NCBI RefSeq assembly: GCF_003663825.1
Contig: NZ_RCCC01000001.1
Coordinates: forward strand, 4,410,501 to 4,474,500
From: Acidovorax sp. 106
GTDB lineage: Bacteria; Pseudomonadota; Gammaproteobacteria; Burkholderiales; Burkholderiaceae_C
Direction: 5' to 3'
Length of the DNA: 64,000 nucleotides
Position numbers and translations under genes: made by a program. Positions 1-8,645 of the stretch are shown here, in pieces. Numbering within the stretch: the first letter of the stretch is position 1; each line of letters begins with the position of its first letter. The notes below the pieces were generated by a model. The model had not been told where the DNA came from, made no database searches, and was given only the letters and a program-made list of their open reading frames with translations.

Positions 1-1625
1 TGCACGCCCAGTGGTGGGGCCTGCTGCCTGGCGTGCACCGCCTGGCGTTTGAAGACGGCCGCGTGCTGCTCACCCTGTATGTGGGCGATGCGCAAGAGAT
101 GCTGCGCCAGCAGGCGCCCACGGCAGACTCGGTGTATCTGGACGGGTTCAGCCCTTCGGTCAACCCCGAGATCTGGAGCGCCCACACCCTCAAGGCCGTG
201 GCGCGCTGCTGCCGCCGGGGCACGCAGCTGGCCACCTGGACCATTGCCCGCGCTGTGCGCGACACGCTGTCCGAATGCGGCTTTGAGGTGCAGCGCGTGC
301 CCGGCGTGCCCCCCAAGCGCGACAACCTGCACGCCACCTACAACCCCCGCTGGGAACCACGGGCCCGCACAGCCACCTTGCCCGACGCAGCCCAGCACGC
401 CACCGCGCAGCCCCAGCAATGCATCGTGATTGGCGGCGGCCTGGCAGGGGCCGCCACCGCAGCCAGCCTGGCGCGCCGGGGCTGGCAAGTGCAGGTGCTG
501 GACCAGGCCAGCGAGCCCGCCGCTGGCGCATCGGGCCTGCCTGCCGGGGTGTTTGCCCCCCATGTTTCGCCCGACGATGCCGTGCTGTCGCGCCTATCGC
601 GCTGCGGCGTGCGCACCACGCTGCAGCAAGCCCAGCAACGCCTGCAGGCCGGGCAAGACTGGGGCGCAACCGGCGTGCTGGAACACCGCACAGACGGCAG
701 CCCTGGCCTGCCCGCCGACTGGAACAAAGGCCCTGGAGCCGACTGGAGCACCCTCGCCCCGCCCGATGCCCGCGAGCAGGCGGGCCTACCGCCCGACGCC
801 GTGGCCTGCTGGCACGCCCAGGCGGGCTGGATACGCCCCGCCCAAATGGTGCGGGCACTGCTGCGTGAAAGCGGCGTGACTTGGCGCGGCCAATGCCAAG
901 TGGCCAGCCTGCGGCCTGTGCCTGCCGCCAGCGCAGCAAACCCTGCAGCCACCGAATGGCAGGCACTCGATGCCCAGGGCGATGTGCTGGCCCAGGCTCC
1001 CGTGGTGGTGATTGCCGCAGGCGCGGGCAGCCACACCCTGCTGAGCGACCGCTGGCCCCTGCAGCCCGTGCGCGGCCAAGTGTCGTGGGGGCACTATGCC
1101 GCCCACCTGCCGCCGCCCGCGCCTTTTCCGGCGAACGGGCATGGCAACCTGGTGCCGTCTTTCGGGCTGGGCAGCACAGACCAACCGGGCGGCGAGGCCA
1201 CTGAACGCGGCTGGATCATGGGCTCGACCTTTGAGCGCGATGTGACGGCGCTGCCCGCCAGTGCCACCGACCAGCAGGCGGCGCACCAATCACATTGGGA
1301 CAAGCTGCAAACCCTGCTGCCCACGGCCGCCCGCCAGCTGCAGCCCAGCTTTGATGCCCGCCTGATCGGTGAAGACACCGCACACACCACAACAGCCAAA
1401 GTCGAACACTGGGCCGCCGTGCGCTGCACCGCCCCAGACCGCCTGCCCATCGTGGGGCCGGTGCACGCGCTGGCGCTGCCCGGCCTGTGGGTGTGCACCG
1501 CCATGGGCGCACGCGGGCTGACGCTGGCCCTGCTGTGCGGTGAACTGCTGGCTGCCCGCCTGAATGCCGAGCCGTTGCCGCTGGACGCCAAGCTGGCCCG
1601 GGCGCTGTCGAGCGAGCGTATGTGA
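1..1625 (+). CDS. mnmC: MnmC, bifunctional tRNA wobble-uridine modification enzyme (5' partial)
   Basis: 3' part of the bifunctional enzyme that completes the mnm5(s2)U modification at the wobble uridine of certain tRNAs. The window opens inside the gene; the reading frame is already open at base 3 (HAQWWGLLPGVHRL). The first 110 or so codons are the end of the methyltransferase domain, including YLDGFSPSVNPEIWS. A Rossmann-type FAD-binding motif, VIGGGLAGAATAASLARRG, near base 425 opens the FAD oxidoreductase domain that removes the carboxymethyl group. The C-terminal GARGLT segment is typical of the DAO fold. The domain order (methyltransferase then oxidase) matches MnmC; glycine-oxidase relatives lack the first domain. 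The stop is TGA at 1623. A GTG at 33 is internal and not the true start. Confidence 0.93.
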   Translation, partial: HAQWWGLLPGVHRLAFEDGRVLLTLYVGDAQEMLRQQAPTADSVYLDGFSPSVNPEIWSAHTLKAVARCCRRGTQLATWTIARAVRDTLSECGFEVQRVPGVPPKRDNLHATYNPRWEPRARTATLPDAAQHATAQPQQCIVIGGGLAGAATAASLARRGWQVQVLDQASEPAAGASGLPAGVFAPHVSPDDAVLSRLSRCGVRTTLQQAQQRLQAGQDWGATGVLEHRTDGSPGLPADWNKGPGADWSTLAPPDAREQAGLPPDAVACWHAQAGWIRPAQMVRALLRESGVTWRGQCQVASLRPVPAASAANPAATEWQALDAQGDVLAQAPVVVIAAGAGSHTLLSDRWPLQPVRGQVSWGHYAAHLPPPAPFPANGHGNLVPSFGLGSTDQPGGEATERGWIMGSTFERDVTALPASATDQQAAHQSHWDKLQTLLPTAARQLQPSFDARLIGEDTAHTTTAKVEHWAAVRCTAPDRLPIVGPVHALALPGLWVCTAMGARGLTLALLCGELLAARLNAEPLPLDAKLARALSSERM

Positions 1626-1754
1626 TCGCGCCGCAGGGAGTGAGCCTTAGCGGCGCACCGTGCAGGCGGGCGATGGGGGCCACGACCGATTGGATGACCG
1701 GGCAGCGTAAGCCGCCCGCGACAGTGCGCCATCAATCAAATCCCGCGCCAAGCC

Positions 1755-1843
1755 CCTCCAGTACTTGCTTATATAAATATTTGCATATTGGCAGAGCAAA
1801 ACAATAGTTTGCATCCATAAGCCTCCCCTCTACATTCGCGGCC
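1755..1843 (+). promoter_or_regulatory. AT-rich leader upstream of the sulfur operon
   Basis: The gap between mnmC and the TauE gene changes at about 1765 from GC-rich DNA to a strikingly AT-rich stretch (TTATATAAATATTTGCATAT near 1768-1788). This is a plausible promoter and activator (CysB-type) region for the sulfur genes that follow. The AT-rich block is seen directly; its regulatory role is inference, and no exact consensus could be assigned. Confidence 0.35.
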
Positions 1844-2647
1844 ATGCATGAATTGGCGTTTGTTTTTGCGGGGTTTGCAGTGGGCCTGATCGTCGGGCTC
1901 ACGGGCGTAGGCGGCGGTTCGCTGATGACGCCCATCCTGATCTTCTTCTTTGGCATCAAGCCCCACATGGCCGTGGGCACCGACTTGCTGTTTGCCGCCT
2001 TCACCAAGATGGGCGGCACCGTGAGCCTGGCCCGCCAGCGCCTGGTGCCCTGGAAGGTGGTGGGCCAGTTGTGCGCAGGCAGTATTCCGGCCGCCTTGCT
2101 GGCACTGTGGGCGCTACACACACTGGGCCCCGCCAGCGGCCCCGCCCAGCGCATCATGACCACCACGCTGGGCTTTGCGCTGCTGCTCACATCAGCGGCC
2201 ACGTTGTACAAGGCAATTGTTTTTTCTTCCCAACGCCAGGCGGCCGAAGCGGCAGCCCGCAAGCACCACGCGGGCGACCCTACGCGCCCCCGCCACTGGA
2301 GCCTGCCTATTTTGATGGGCGCCGTAATCGGCACGCTGGTCACCTTCACCTCGGTGGGTGCGGGGGCGATTGGTGTCACGGTGCTGCTGCTGGTGTACCC
2401 CCTGCTGCCCCTGCCGCGCATCATTGGCGCCGACATCGCCTACGCCGTGCCATTGACCCTCGTGGCCGGTCTGGGACACGCCTCGCTAGGCTCAGTCGAC
2501 TGGCCTTTGCTTGCACAATTGCTGGCTGGCTCGCTGCCGGGCATCTGGCTGGGTTCGCGCCTGGTCACCCGCACGCCTGAGCGGCTTATCCGCTCTGCCC
2601 TCTCGCTGTTGCTCGCCTGGGCGGGCTTCAAACTGCTTTTGATCTAG
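1844..2647 (+). CDS. TauE/SafE family sulfite exporter-like membrane protein
   Basis: Membrane protein of 267 residues in the TauE/SafE (DUF81) family, whose members are thought to move sulfite, sulfonates or other organosulfur anions across the inner membrane. The opening segment has the family pattern GLIVGLTGVGGGSLMTPILI. A second copy of the fold starts near residue 165 with GAVIGTLVTFTSVGAGAIG. Several hydrophobic segments span nearly the whole chain. It starts at ATG 1844 and ends 20 bases before cysI, so it is probably the first gene of the sulfate-assimilation operon. It may be a sulfate importer or a safety valve for sulfite. Family assignment is firm; substrate is inferred from the neighbours. 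Confidence 0.88.
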   Translation: MHELAFVFAGFAVGLIVGLTGVGGGSLMTPILIFFFGIKPHMAVGTDLLFAAFTKMGGTVSLARQRLVPWKVVGQLCAGSIPAALLALWALHTLGPASGPAQRIMTTTLGFALLLTSAATLYKAIVFSSQRQAAEAAARKHHAGDPTRPRHWSLPILMGAVIGTLVTFTSVGAGAIGVTVLLLVYPLLPLPRIIGADIAYAVPLTLVAGLGHASLGSVDWPLLAQLLAGSLPGIWLGSRLVTRTPERLIRSALSLLLAWAGFKLLLI

Positions 2648-2667
2648 AACCCTGCGTCTGCACCACG

Positions 2668-4452
2668 ATGTACCAATACACAGAATTCGACCAACAATTT
2701 GTGCAACAGCGGGCACGGCAATTCCGTGACCAGCTCACGCGCTGGCAAACCGGCAAGCTGTCTGAAGACGCCTTCCGCCCACTGCGCCTGCAAAACGGCT
2801 GGTACGTACAGCGCTATGCCCCCATGCTGCGCGTGGCCGTGCCTTATGGCGAAATCGCCAGCCGCCAACTGCGCGTGCTGGCCCAGATCGCCCGCGAGTA
2901 CGACGAGCCCGAAGCGGCGGTCTTCAAGGCCGCCATGGAAGGCCAGGGCAAGCTGGGCACGACCTTCTTGCCCAAGAACTGCGCCCACTTCACCACCCGC
3001 ACCAATGTGCAGTTCAACTGGATTCCGCTGTCCAAAAGCGCGGACGTGATGGACCTGCTGGCCAGCGTGCAACTGCACGGCATCCAGACCAGCGGTAACT
3101 GCATTCGCAACACCACCACCGACGCCCTGGCGGGCATTGCCGTGGACGAAATCGTGGACCCGCGTCCGTATGCGGAAATCATCCGCCAGTGGACCACGCT
3201 GCACCCCGAGTTCGCCTTCCTGCCCCGCAAGTTCAAGATCGCCATCAGCGGCGCCCGTGACGACCGCGCCGCCACTGGCTGGCACGACGTGGGCCTGCAC
3301 CTCGTCAAGAACGACGCGGGCGAGATCGGCTTCAAGGTCTTTGTGGGCGGCGGCATGGGCCGCACGCCGGTGATTGGCACCGTGATCCGCGAGTTCCTGC
3401 CCTGGAACCAGATCATGAATTACATCGAGGCCATCGTGCGCGTGTACAACGAACATGGCCGCCGCGACAACAAGTACAAGGCCCGCATCAAGATTTTGGT
3501 GAAGGCCGAGGGCCAACAGTACATCGACGATGTGGAAGAGGAATACCGCCAGATTCTGGAAGTAGACGGTGGCCCCCACACCATTCCCCAGGCCGAGTTT
3601 GACCGCGTGGCCGCCTGCTTTGTGGCGCCGAAGCTGTCCGACATTGCCGACGTGCCCCCCGCAGCCTTGCAGGCCTCGCTGGACGCCCAAGCCGCCGAGC
3701 ATGTGATGTTTGGCCGCTGGCTGCAGCGCAACGTGCACGCGCACCAAAACCCACAGCTGCGCGCTGTGACGCTGTCATTCAAGCGCCCCGGCCAAGCACC
3801 GGGCGATGCCACCAGCGAGCAGTTGATTGCCCTGGCAGACCTGGTGGACAAATACTCGGGCGGCGAAGCCCGCGTGACGCACGACCAGAACGTGCTGTTG
3901 CCTTGGGTGCATGGCAGCCAACTGTTCAGCCTGTGGCAAGAGGCCAAGGCCCTGGGCCTGGCCAGTGCCAATGTGCAGTTGCTCACCGACATGATCGCCT
4001 GCCCCGGCGGCGACTTCTGCGCACTGGCCAATGCCCGCTCGCTGCCCATTGCCGAGGCCATCACCCAGCGCTACCAAGACCTGGATGAGCTGGACGACAT
4101 TGGCGAGATCGACCTGCACATCAGCGGCTGCATCAACAGCTGCGGCCACCACCACAGCGGCCACATCGGCATCCTGGGTGTCGATAAGGACGGCAAGGAG
4201 TGGTACCAGGTCACGCTGGGCGGCTCCGATGGGTCCGACCTGTCGGGCGCTGCCGTGGCCGGCAAGGTGATTGGCCCCTCTTTCTCTGCGGCTGAAGTGC
4301 CTGACGTGATCGAGGCCGTGCTCAGCACCTACCGCGACCTGCGCGAAAGCGGCGAGACATTCCAGAACACCGTGCGCCGCACCGGCCTGGACCCGTTCAA
4401 GGAAGCCGCCAAGCTGGCCCGCCACAAAGACGACACCCTGGCCACCGCTTGA
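2668..4452 (+). CDS. cysI: Assimilatory sulfite (nitrite/sulfite) reductase hemoprotein
   Basis: Siroheme/[4Fe-4S] reductase of 594 residues that converts sulfite to sulfide with six electrons. Two ferredoxin-like and two siroheme-binding repeats are present. The cluster cysteines are visible as CPGGDFC (C445 and C451) and GCINSCGHHH (C488 and C492), the normal spacing for this family. The next genes are DUF934, cysH, cysD and cysN, so the substrate is sulfite rather than nitrite. No flavoprotein subunit (cysJ) is present here, which suggests that electrons come from ferredoxin; fdxA and a ferredoxin-NADP reductase lie just downstream of the operon. Starts at ATG 2668, ends TGA 4450-4452. Confidence 0.93.
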   Translation: MYQYTEFDQQFVQQRARQFRDQLTRWQTGKLSEDAFRPLRLQNGWYVQRYAPMLRVAVPYGEIASRQLRVLAQIAREYDEPEAAVFKAAMEGQGKLGTTFLPKNCAHFTTRTNVQFNWIPLSKSADVMDLLASVQLHGIQTSGNCIRNTTTDALAGIAVDEIVDPRPYAEIIRQWTTLHPEFAFLPRKFKIAISGARDDRAATGWHDVGLHLVKNDAGEIGFKVFVGGGMGRTPVIGTVIREFLPWNQIMNYIEAIVRVYNEHGRRDNKYKARIKILVKAEGQQYIDDVEEEYRQILEVDGGPHTIPQAEFDRVAACFVAPKLSDIADVPPAALQASLDAQAAEHVMFGRWLQRNVHAHQNPQLRAVTLSFKRPGQAPGDATSEQLIALADLVDKYSGGEARVTHDQNVLLPWVHGSQLFSLWQEAKALGLASANVQLLTDMIACPGGDFCALANARSLPIAEAITQRYQDLDELDDIGEIDLHISGCINSCGHHHSGHIGILGVDKDGKEWYQVTLGGSDGSDLSGAAVAGKVIGPSFSAAEVPDVIEAVLSTYRDLRESGETFQNTVRRTGLDPFKEAAKLARHKDDTLATA

Positions 4453-4493
4453 ACAAGCCCGCCAGCAAAAGCACCGCTACGAATCTCCTCACG

Positions 4494-4892
4494 ATGATGA
4501 ACCTGAAACTTCTCGCATCCCACGAACACCAGCCCCCCGCAGAGGGCGACGCCCGCGTGGTGGCGCTGGCCAACGATGCCGACGCCACCACGCTGCCGCT
4601 GGAAGGCGTGGAACGCGTGGACCTGCACTTTCCCAACTTCACCGATGGCCGCGCGTTCAGCCAGGCCTTCTTGCTGCGCCGCCGCCGTGGCTTTGCGGGT
4701 GAGATCCGCGCCACGGGCGATGTGCTGATCGACCAATTGGTGCAGATGGAGCGCACGGGCTTTAGCAGCGCGGTGCTGGCCGAGGGCGTGGATGCCGCCG
4801 ATGCCCAGCGCCAGTTCGAGCTGTTCTCTGGCTTCTACCAGGGCGATGCCGTGAACCCCCAGCCTCTGTTTGCCCACCGCGCTGCGGCCTGA
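4494..4892 (+). CDS. DUF934 family protein of the sulfite reductase operon
   Basis: Small protein (132 residues from the chosen ATG) of the DUF934 family, which habitually lies next to cysI in proteobacteria. Its biochemical role is not established; an accessory or electron-transfer function in sulfite reduction has been supposed. The family core is visible in VERVDLHFPNFTDGRAFSQA and LLRRRRGFAGEIRATGDVL. I chose ATG 4494. The same frame is open from a TTG at 4449 that overlaps the cysI stop, which would make 147 residues and translational coupling; neither start has a strong ribosome-binding site. It lies 33 bases before cysH. Confidence 0.85.
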   Translation: MMNLKLLASHEHQPPAEGDARVVALANDADATTLPLEGVERVDLHFPNFTDGRAFSQAFLLRRRRGFAGEIRATGDVLIDQLVQMERTGFSSAVLAEGVDAADAQRQFELFSGFYQGDAVNPQPLFAHRAAA

Positions 4893-4925
4893 GAACCAAG
4901 TCACCACCTTCCAAAGCCCCGCACC

Positions 4926-5549
4926 ATGAGCCAATTCGATCTCGCACGCATCAACGCCGACCTCGGCCGCAACGCCCCAGAACTGGTGGCATGGGCGCTG
5001 GGCCTGGGCCAGCCCGCCATCGTTACCACCAACTTCCGCCCCTTTGAGGCAGTCATCCTGCACATGGTCACGCAAGTGAACCCCGATGTGCCCGTGGTGT
5101 GGATGGACAACGGCTACAACACCGAAGCCACCTACCGCTTTGCCGACGAAGTGACAAAGCAACTGGGCCTGAAGCTGCAAATTTACCTGCCACGCCGCTC
5201 GCGCGCGCACCGCGAAGCCGTGGAAGGTGCGACCCCAGCGCTGGACGACCCACGCCATGCCGCCTTCACCGAAGAAGTGAAGCTCGAGCCCTTTGCCCGC
5301 GCCCTGCGCGAAACCGCACCCAAGGTGTGGTTCACCGCGCTGCGAGCCACCGACACCGCCGTGCGTGCGCAGATGGACCCCGTCAGCATCAACCCTGATG
5401 GCCTGATCAAGGTGGCACCGTTGCTGCACTGGTCGTCCAAAGACCTGCACGAGTACTGCGTCAAGCACGGCCTGCCCAACAACTTTGACTATGTGGACCC
5501 CACCAAGGGCGAAGACAACCGCGAGTGCGGCCTTCATTTAGCCCACTGA
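4926..5549 (+). CDS. cysH: CysH-type phosphoadenylyl-/adenylyl-sulfate reductase, short form
   Basis: Adenine-nucleotide alpha-hydrolase-fold reductase of 207 residues that reduces activated sulfate (PAPS or APS) to sulfite. The conserved C-terminal catalytic motif RECGLH is present at the end of the chain, and the nucleotide-binding stretch VTTNFRPFEA replaces the usual LSSSFG form. Only two cysteines occur in the whole protein, so the CC and CxxC pairs that hold the [4Fe-4S] cluster of APS reductases are absent. That makes it formally PAPS-like. It is also about 30 residues shorter than E. coli CysH; the segment before RECGLH is missing. No APS kinase gene is visible in the operon. Family is clear; preferred substrate is uncertain. 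Confidence 0.85.
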   Translation: MSQFDLARINADLGRNAPELVAWALGLGQPAIVTTNFRPFEAVILHMVTQVNPDVPVVWMDNGYNTEATYRFADEVTKQLGLKLQIYLPRRSRAHREAVEGATPALDDPRHAAFTEEVKLEPFARALRETAPKVWFTALRATDTAVRAQMDPVSINPDGLIKVAPLLHWSSKDLHEYCVKHGLPNNFDYVDPTKGEDNRECGLHLAH

Positions 5550-5576
5550 CGCAGATTTGCTTTGAGAACCGATGAA

Positions 5577-5639
5577 ACCGTTCACGCTGAGCTTGTCGAA
5601 GCGCCGCGCAAGGCTTCGACAAGCTCAGCCCGAACGGTT
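5577..5639. repeat. REP-like inverted repeat (GTTC/CTTGTCGAAG family), copy 1
   Basis: About 63-base inverted repeat. The left arm CCGTTCACGCTGAGCTTGTC and its near-perfect complement face each other around a short GCGCCGCGC loop. It lies between cysH and cysD. Further copies sit at 8510, 14835, 41135-41304, 41791-41930, 44011-44166 and 50412-50597, always between genes. Confidence 0.9.
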
Positions 5640-5686
5640 CTGATGGATCAAACACCAATCCGCACACCCCCATCACTGATCCGACC

Positions 5687-6655
5687 ATGAACACCCGGAC
5701 CGACACCGCGCTGCTTGAGAAGAAGAACCACGACATGAGCTACCACCTCAACAATTCCCACCTCGACGCCCTGGAAGAAGAAACCATCTTCATCCTGCGT
5801 GAAGTCGCCGCCGCCTTCGAGCGCCCCGCCCTGCTGTTTTCGGGCGGCAAGGATTCGCTGGTCATGCTCAAGTGCGCCGAAAAGGCCTTTGGCACCAAGG
5901 CCAGCGGTGGCGGCATTCCGTACCCGCTCTTGATGATCGACACGGGCCACAACTTCACCGAAGTGACGGATTTCCGCGACTTCCGCGCCAAGGAACTCGG
6001 TGCCGAACTCATCGTGCGCAATGTCGAAGACTCGATGGCGCGCGGCACGGTGCGCCTGGCCCACCCCGGCGAGTCGCGCAACGTGCACCAGTCGGTCACA
6101 CTGCTCGAAGCCATCGAAGAGTTCCGCTTTGACGCGCTGATCGGCGGCGCCCGCCGCGACGAAGAAAAGGCCCGCGCCAAAGAGCGCATCTTCAGCCACC
6201 GCGACAGCTTTGGCCAATGGCAACCCAAGGCCCAACGCCCCGAGCTGTGGACCCTGTTCAACACCCGCCTGCAGCCCGGCGAACACTTCCGCGTGTTCCC
6301 CATCAGCAACTGGACCGAGCTCGATGTGTGGCAGTACATCGACCGCGAGCAGATCGCCCTGCCCAGCATTTACTACACCCACAAGCGCCAGGTGGTGGAC
6401 AAGAAGGGCCTGTTGATGCCGGTGACCGAGCTGACCCCCGCGCGCGAAGGCGACGTGGTGGAAACGCGCGACGTGCGCTTTCGCACCGTGGGCGACATCA
6501 CCTGCACCGCGCCGGTGGAGAGCACGGCCGCCACCCCGGCCGAGATCGTCATCGAGACGCTGGCTGCGGACGTGAGCGAACGCGGAGCCACGCGCATGGA
6601 CGACAAGACATCGGATGCTTCGATGGAGAAGCGCAAAAAAGACGGCTATTTCTGA
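5687..6655 (+). CDS. cysD: Sulfate adenylyltransferase subunit 2
   Basis: ATP sulfurylase small subunit, 322 residues. It makes APS from sulfate and ATP together with the GTPase CysN. The PP-loop pyrophosphatase motif FSGGKDSLVML lies near residue 50, and the family segments LIGGARRDEEKARAKERIFS and SNWTELDVWQYI follow. The C-terminal KRKKDGYF ending is characteristic. ATG 5687 gives the usual length plus a short N-terminal extension; ATG 5735 (MSYHLNNSH) is an equally possible start. It lies 15 bases upstream of cysN. The REP-like element in front of it may separate it transcriptionally from cysH or modulate message stability. Confidence 0.95.
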   Translation: MNTRTDTALLEKKNHDMSYHLNNSHLDALEEETIFILREVAAAFERPALLFSGGKDSLVMLKCAEKAFGTKASGGGIPYPLLMIDTGHNFTEVTDFRDFRAKELGAELIVRNVEDSMARGTVRLAHPGESRNVHQSVTLLEAIEEFRFDALIGGARRDEEKARAKERIFSHRDSFGQWQPKAQRPELWTLFNTRLQPGEHFRVFPISNWTELDVWQYIDREQIALPSIYYTHKRQVVDKKGLLMPVTELTPAREGDVVETRDVRFRTVGDITCTAPVESTAATPAEIVIETLAADVSERGATRMDDKTSDASMEKRKKDGYF

Positions 6656-6669
6656 AGCAGGTATTCCCA

Positions 6670-8040
6670 ATGAGCACTACTAATTCAATAGCTGCCAGCG
6701 CACAACCAGCAAGCGCTGGAGCCCAAAACAACCACATCTCCGCCCTCAAGTTCATCACCTGCGGCAGCGTGGACGATGGCAAGAGCACGCTGATCGGCCG
6801 CCTGCTGGTGGACAGCAAGGCCGTGCTGCAAGACCACCTGGCGGGCGTGCAGCGCGGGGGCGAGACTGACTTGGCCCTGCTGACCGACGGCCTCTCTGCC
6901 GAGCGCGAGCAAGGCATCACCATCGACGTGGCCTACCGCTACTTCGCCACCGCCCAGCGCAAGTTCATCATTGGCGATGCGCCCGGCCACGAGCAGTACA
7001 CCCGCAACATGGTCACTGCCGCCAGCAGCGCCGACGCCGCCGTGGTGCTGGTCGATGCCACCAAGCTCGACTGGCAAAACCCAGACCTGGCCCTGCTACC
7101 CCAGACCCGCCGCCACAGCCTGCTGGCCCACCTGCTGCGCGTCAATTCGCTGGTGTTTGCCGTGAACAAGCTCGACGCCGTGGCCGACCCGGCCATGGCC
7201 TGGACGCACATCCAGGGCGCGCTGGCCCGCTTTGCACAGGCTGCAGGCATTGCCGTGCGCGCGACAGTGCCCGTGTCGGCCCTGAAAGGCTGGAACGTGG
7301 TGGATGCCAACGCCGGGTGGTGCGGCTACCAAGGCCCCACGCTGCTGCAAGTGCTCGAAGCGCTGCCCAACACCCCCGCCGACACTGCGCTGCCCCTGGC
7401 CTTCCCCGTGCAGTGGGTCGAGAAGTTCTCGTCCTCTTCCGACACATCCCAAGGTCGCCGTGTGTTCTGGGGCCGCGTGGCATCGGGCACCGTGGCGCCC
7501 GGCACACCCGTGCAAATCTTCCCCAGCGGCCAGCTCGCCACCGTGGCCCAAGTGCTGGACCACGCCCGCCGCCCCAAGGACGTGCCCGCAGGCACCAGCG
7601 CGGGCATCATCCTCGACCGCGAGGTAGACGTATCGCGTGGCGACTGGATTTTGGCTGCGCCCACCGCTGCCGCTGCCGTGGCTGACGACGACTTTGGCGA
7701 CACCCCCGCCGCCGTGCCCGCATGGCCCGCCAGCCGCGAGCTGCGCACCACCATCGCCTGGATGGACGACGAACCCCTGGTCGCAGGCCGCGTGTACTGG
7801 GCGCTGCACGGCCACCGCTGGATCAAGGCCAAGGTGAAAGCCGTGGTGCACAAGCTCAACATCAACACGCTGGCCGAAGAAGCCGCCACGCAGCTCGACC
7901 CCAACGCCATCGGCCATGTGGACTTGCTGCTGCAAGAGGCGATTCCGGCCGCCGCATTCGGTAAAGCGCGCGTGCTGGGCTCGCTGATTTTGGTGGACAC
8001 CGCCAGCCACAAGACCGCTGGCGCGGTGCTGGTCAACTGA
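6670..8040 (+). CDS. cysN: Sulfate adenylyltransferase subunit 1 (GTPase)
   Basis: Elongation-factor-like GTPase subunit of ATP sulfurylase, 456 residues. G1 motif GSVDDGKSTLIGRLL, the switch-region motif GDAPGHEQYTRNM and the NKLD guanine-specificity motif are all visible, followed by the beta-barrel domains. There is no C-terminal APS kinase (CysC) domain; the chain ends at GAVLVN. I chose ATG 6670, 15 bases after cysD, because the longer open frame overlaps cysD. The first 20 or so residues (NSIAASAQPASAGAQN) are encoded by a copy of a 50-bp interspersed repeat, so the mature core really starts at HISALKFITCGSVDDG. A GC-rich hairpin without a clear U-run follows the stop (8070-8096). Confidence 0.95.
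   Translation: MSTTNSIAASAQPASAGAQNNHISALKFITCGSVDDGKSTLIGRLLVDSKAVLQDHLAGVQRGGETDLALLTDGLSAEREQGITIDVAYRYFATAQRKFIIGDAPGHEQYTRNMVTAASSADAAVVLVDATKLDWQNPDLALLPQTRRHSLLAHLLRVNSLVFAVNKLDAVADPAMAWTHIQGALARFAQAAGIAVRATVPVSALKGWNVVDANAGWCGYQGPTLLQVLEALPNTPADTALPLAFPVQWVEKFSSSSDTSQGRRVFWGRVASGTVAPGTPVQIFPSGQLATVAQVLDHARRPKDVPAGTSAGIILDREVDVSRGDWILAAPTAAAAVADDDFGDTPAAVPAWPASRELRTTIAWMDDEPLVAGRVYWALHGHRWIKAKVKAVVHKLNINTLAEEAATQLDPNAIGHVDLLLQEAIPAAAFGKARVLGSLILVDTASHKTAGAVLVN
6681..6729 (+). repeat. 50-bp interspersed element inside cysN (copy 1)
   Basis: The stretch reads AATAGCTGCCAGCGC, a short spacer, then AAGCGCTGGAGCCCAAAA. This matches intergenic copies at 11901, 43214 and 55571. It forms a weak hairpin through AGCGC/GCGCT arms. 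Here it is read in frame as the N-terminal tail of CysN. Confidence 0.7.
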
Positions 8041-8170
8041 CCCAGCGCAAGCAAACTGCTTTGAAAATGCCCTGAGTCCCCCTTGCGGGCTCAGGGGCCC
8101 TGTTACTGATGGTGGGTGAAGGCCTTAAAATCGCGGGTTTTCACCGACCGACCCCACACAATTCCTAGCC

Positions 8171-8500
8171 ATGACCCACGTCGTTTCCGAAAACTGCATC
8201 AAGTGCAAGTACACCGATTGTGTGGACGTTTGCCCTGTGGACTGCTTCCGCGAAGGCCCGAACATGCTCGTCATCGACCCCGATGAATGCATCGACTGCG
8301 CCGTGTGCATCCCCGAGTGCCCCGCCAACGCCATCTTTGCCGAAGAAGACCTGCCCGGCGATCAAGTGGCATTTATCAAGCTCAACGCCGACCTGGCCTT
8401 TGCCGACGGCTGGAAGAGCATCACCAAGCGCAAGCCCGCACTGCCCGACGCGGACGAATGGAACGGCAAGCCAGGCAAGATCGCTGATCTGGTCAAGTGA
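8171..8500 (+). CDS. fdxA: 7Fe-type ferredoxin FdxA
   Basis: Soluble [3Fe-4S][4Fe-4S] ferredoxin of 109 residues. The N-terminal half has the cysteine pattern [18 protein letters not shown] and [16 protein letters not shown]. The spacing of the first group (an extra residue run before the CP) and the C-terminal extension ending [10 protein letters not shown] are those of FdxA (Azotobacter FdI-type) rather than 2x[4Fe-4S] ferredoxins. It is monocistronic in appearance: 130 bases after cysN and followed by a REP-like element. Its closeness to cysI and to a ferredoxin-NADP reductase suggests it may serve as electron carrier for sulfite reduction, which is inference. Confidence 0.95.
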   Translation: MTHVVSENCIKCKYTDCVDVCPVDCFREGPNMLVIDPDECIDCAVCIPECPANAIFAEEDLPGDQVAFIKLNADLAFADGWKSITKRKPALPDADEWNGKPGKIADLVK

Positions 8501-8509
8501 TCCACCCCC

Positions 8510-8573
8510 TACCGTTCACGCTGAGCTTGTCGAAGCGCGGCGCATGGCTTCGACAAGCTCAGCTCGAACGGTT
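8510..8573. repeat. REP-like inverted repeat, copy 2
   Basis: Same inverted repeat as at 5577: arms CCGTTCACGCTGAGCTTGTC and its complement around GCGCGGCGCATGG. It directly follows fdxA and may act as a terminator-like or mRNA-stabilising hairpin. Confidence 0.88.
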
Positions 8574-8645
8574 GTTGACAGAGGACGGCGGGGCGTGTCG
8601 TCCTAGCTCTCGTTCTCGCGCTGGCACCCAGGTGCCATAACAGCG

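Noticed and set aside
5648..6670. Open frame of 340 codons antisense to cysD
   Set aside because: cysD is unmistakable on the plus strand; the antisense product is a His/Gly/Val-rich shadow.
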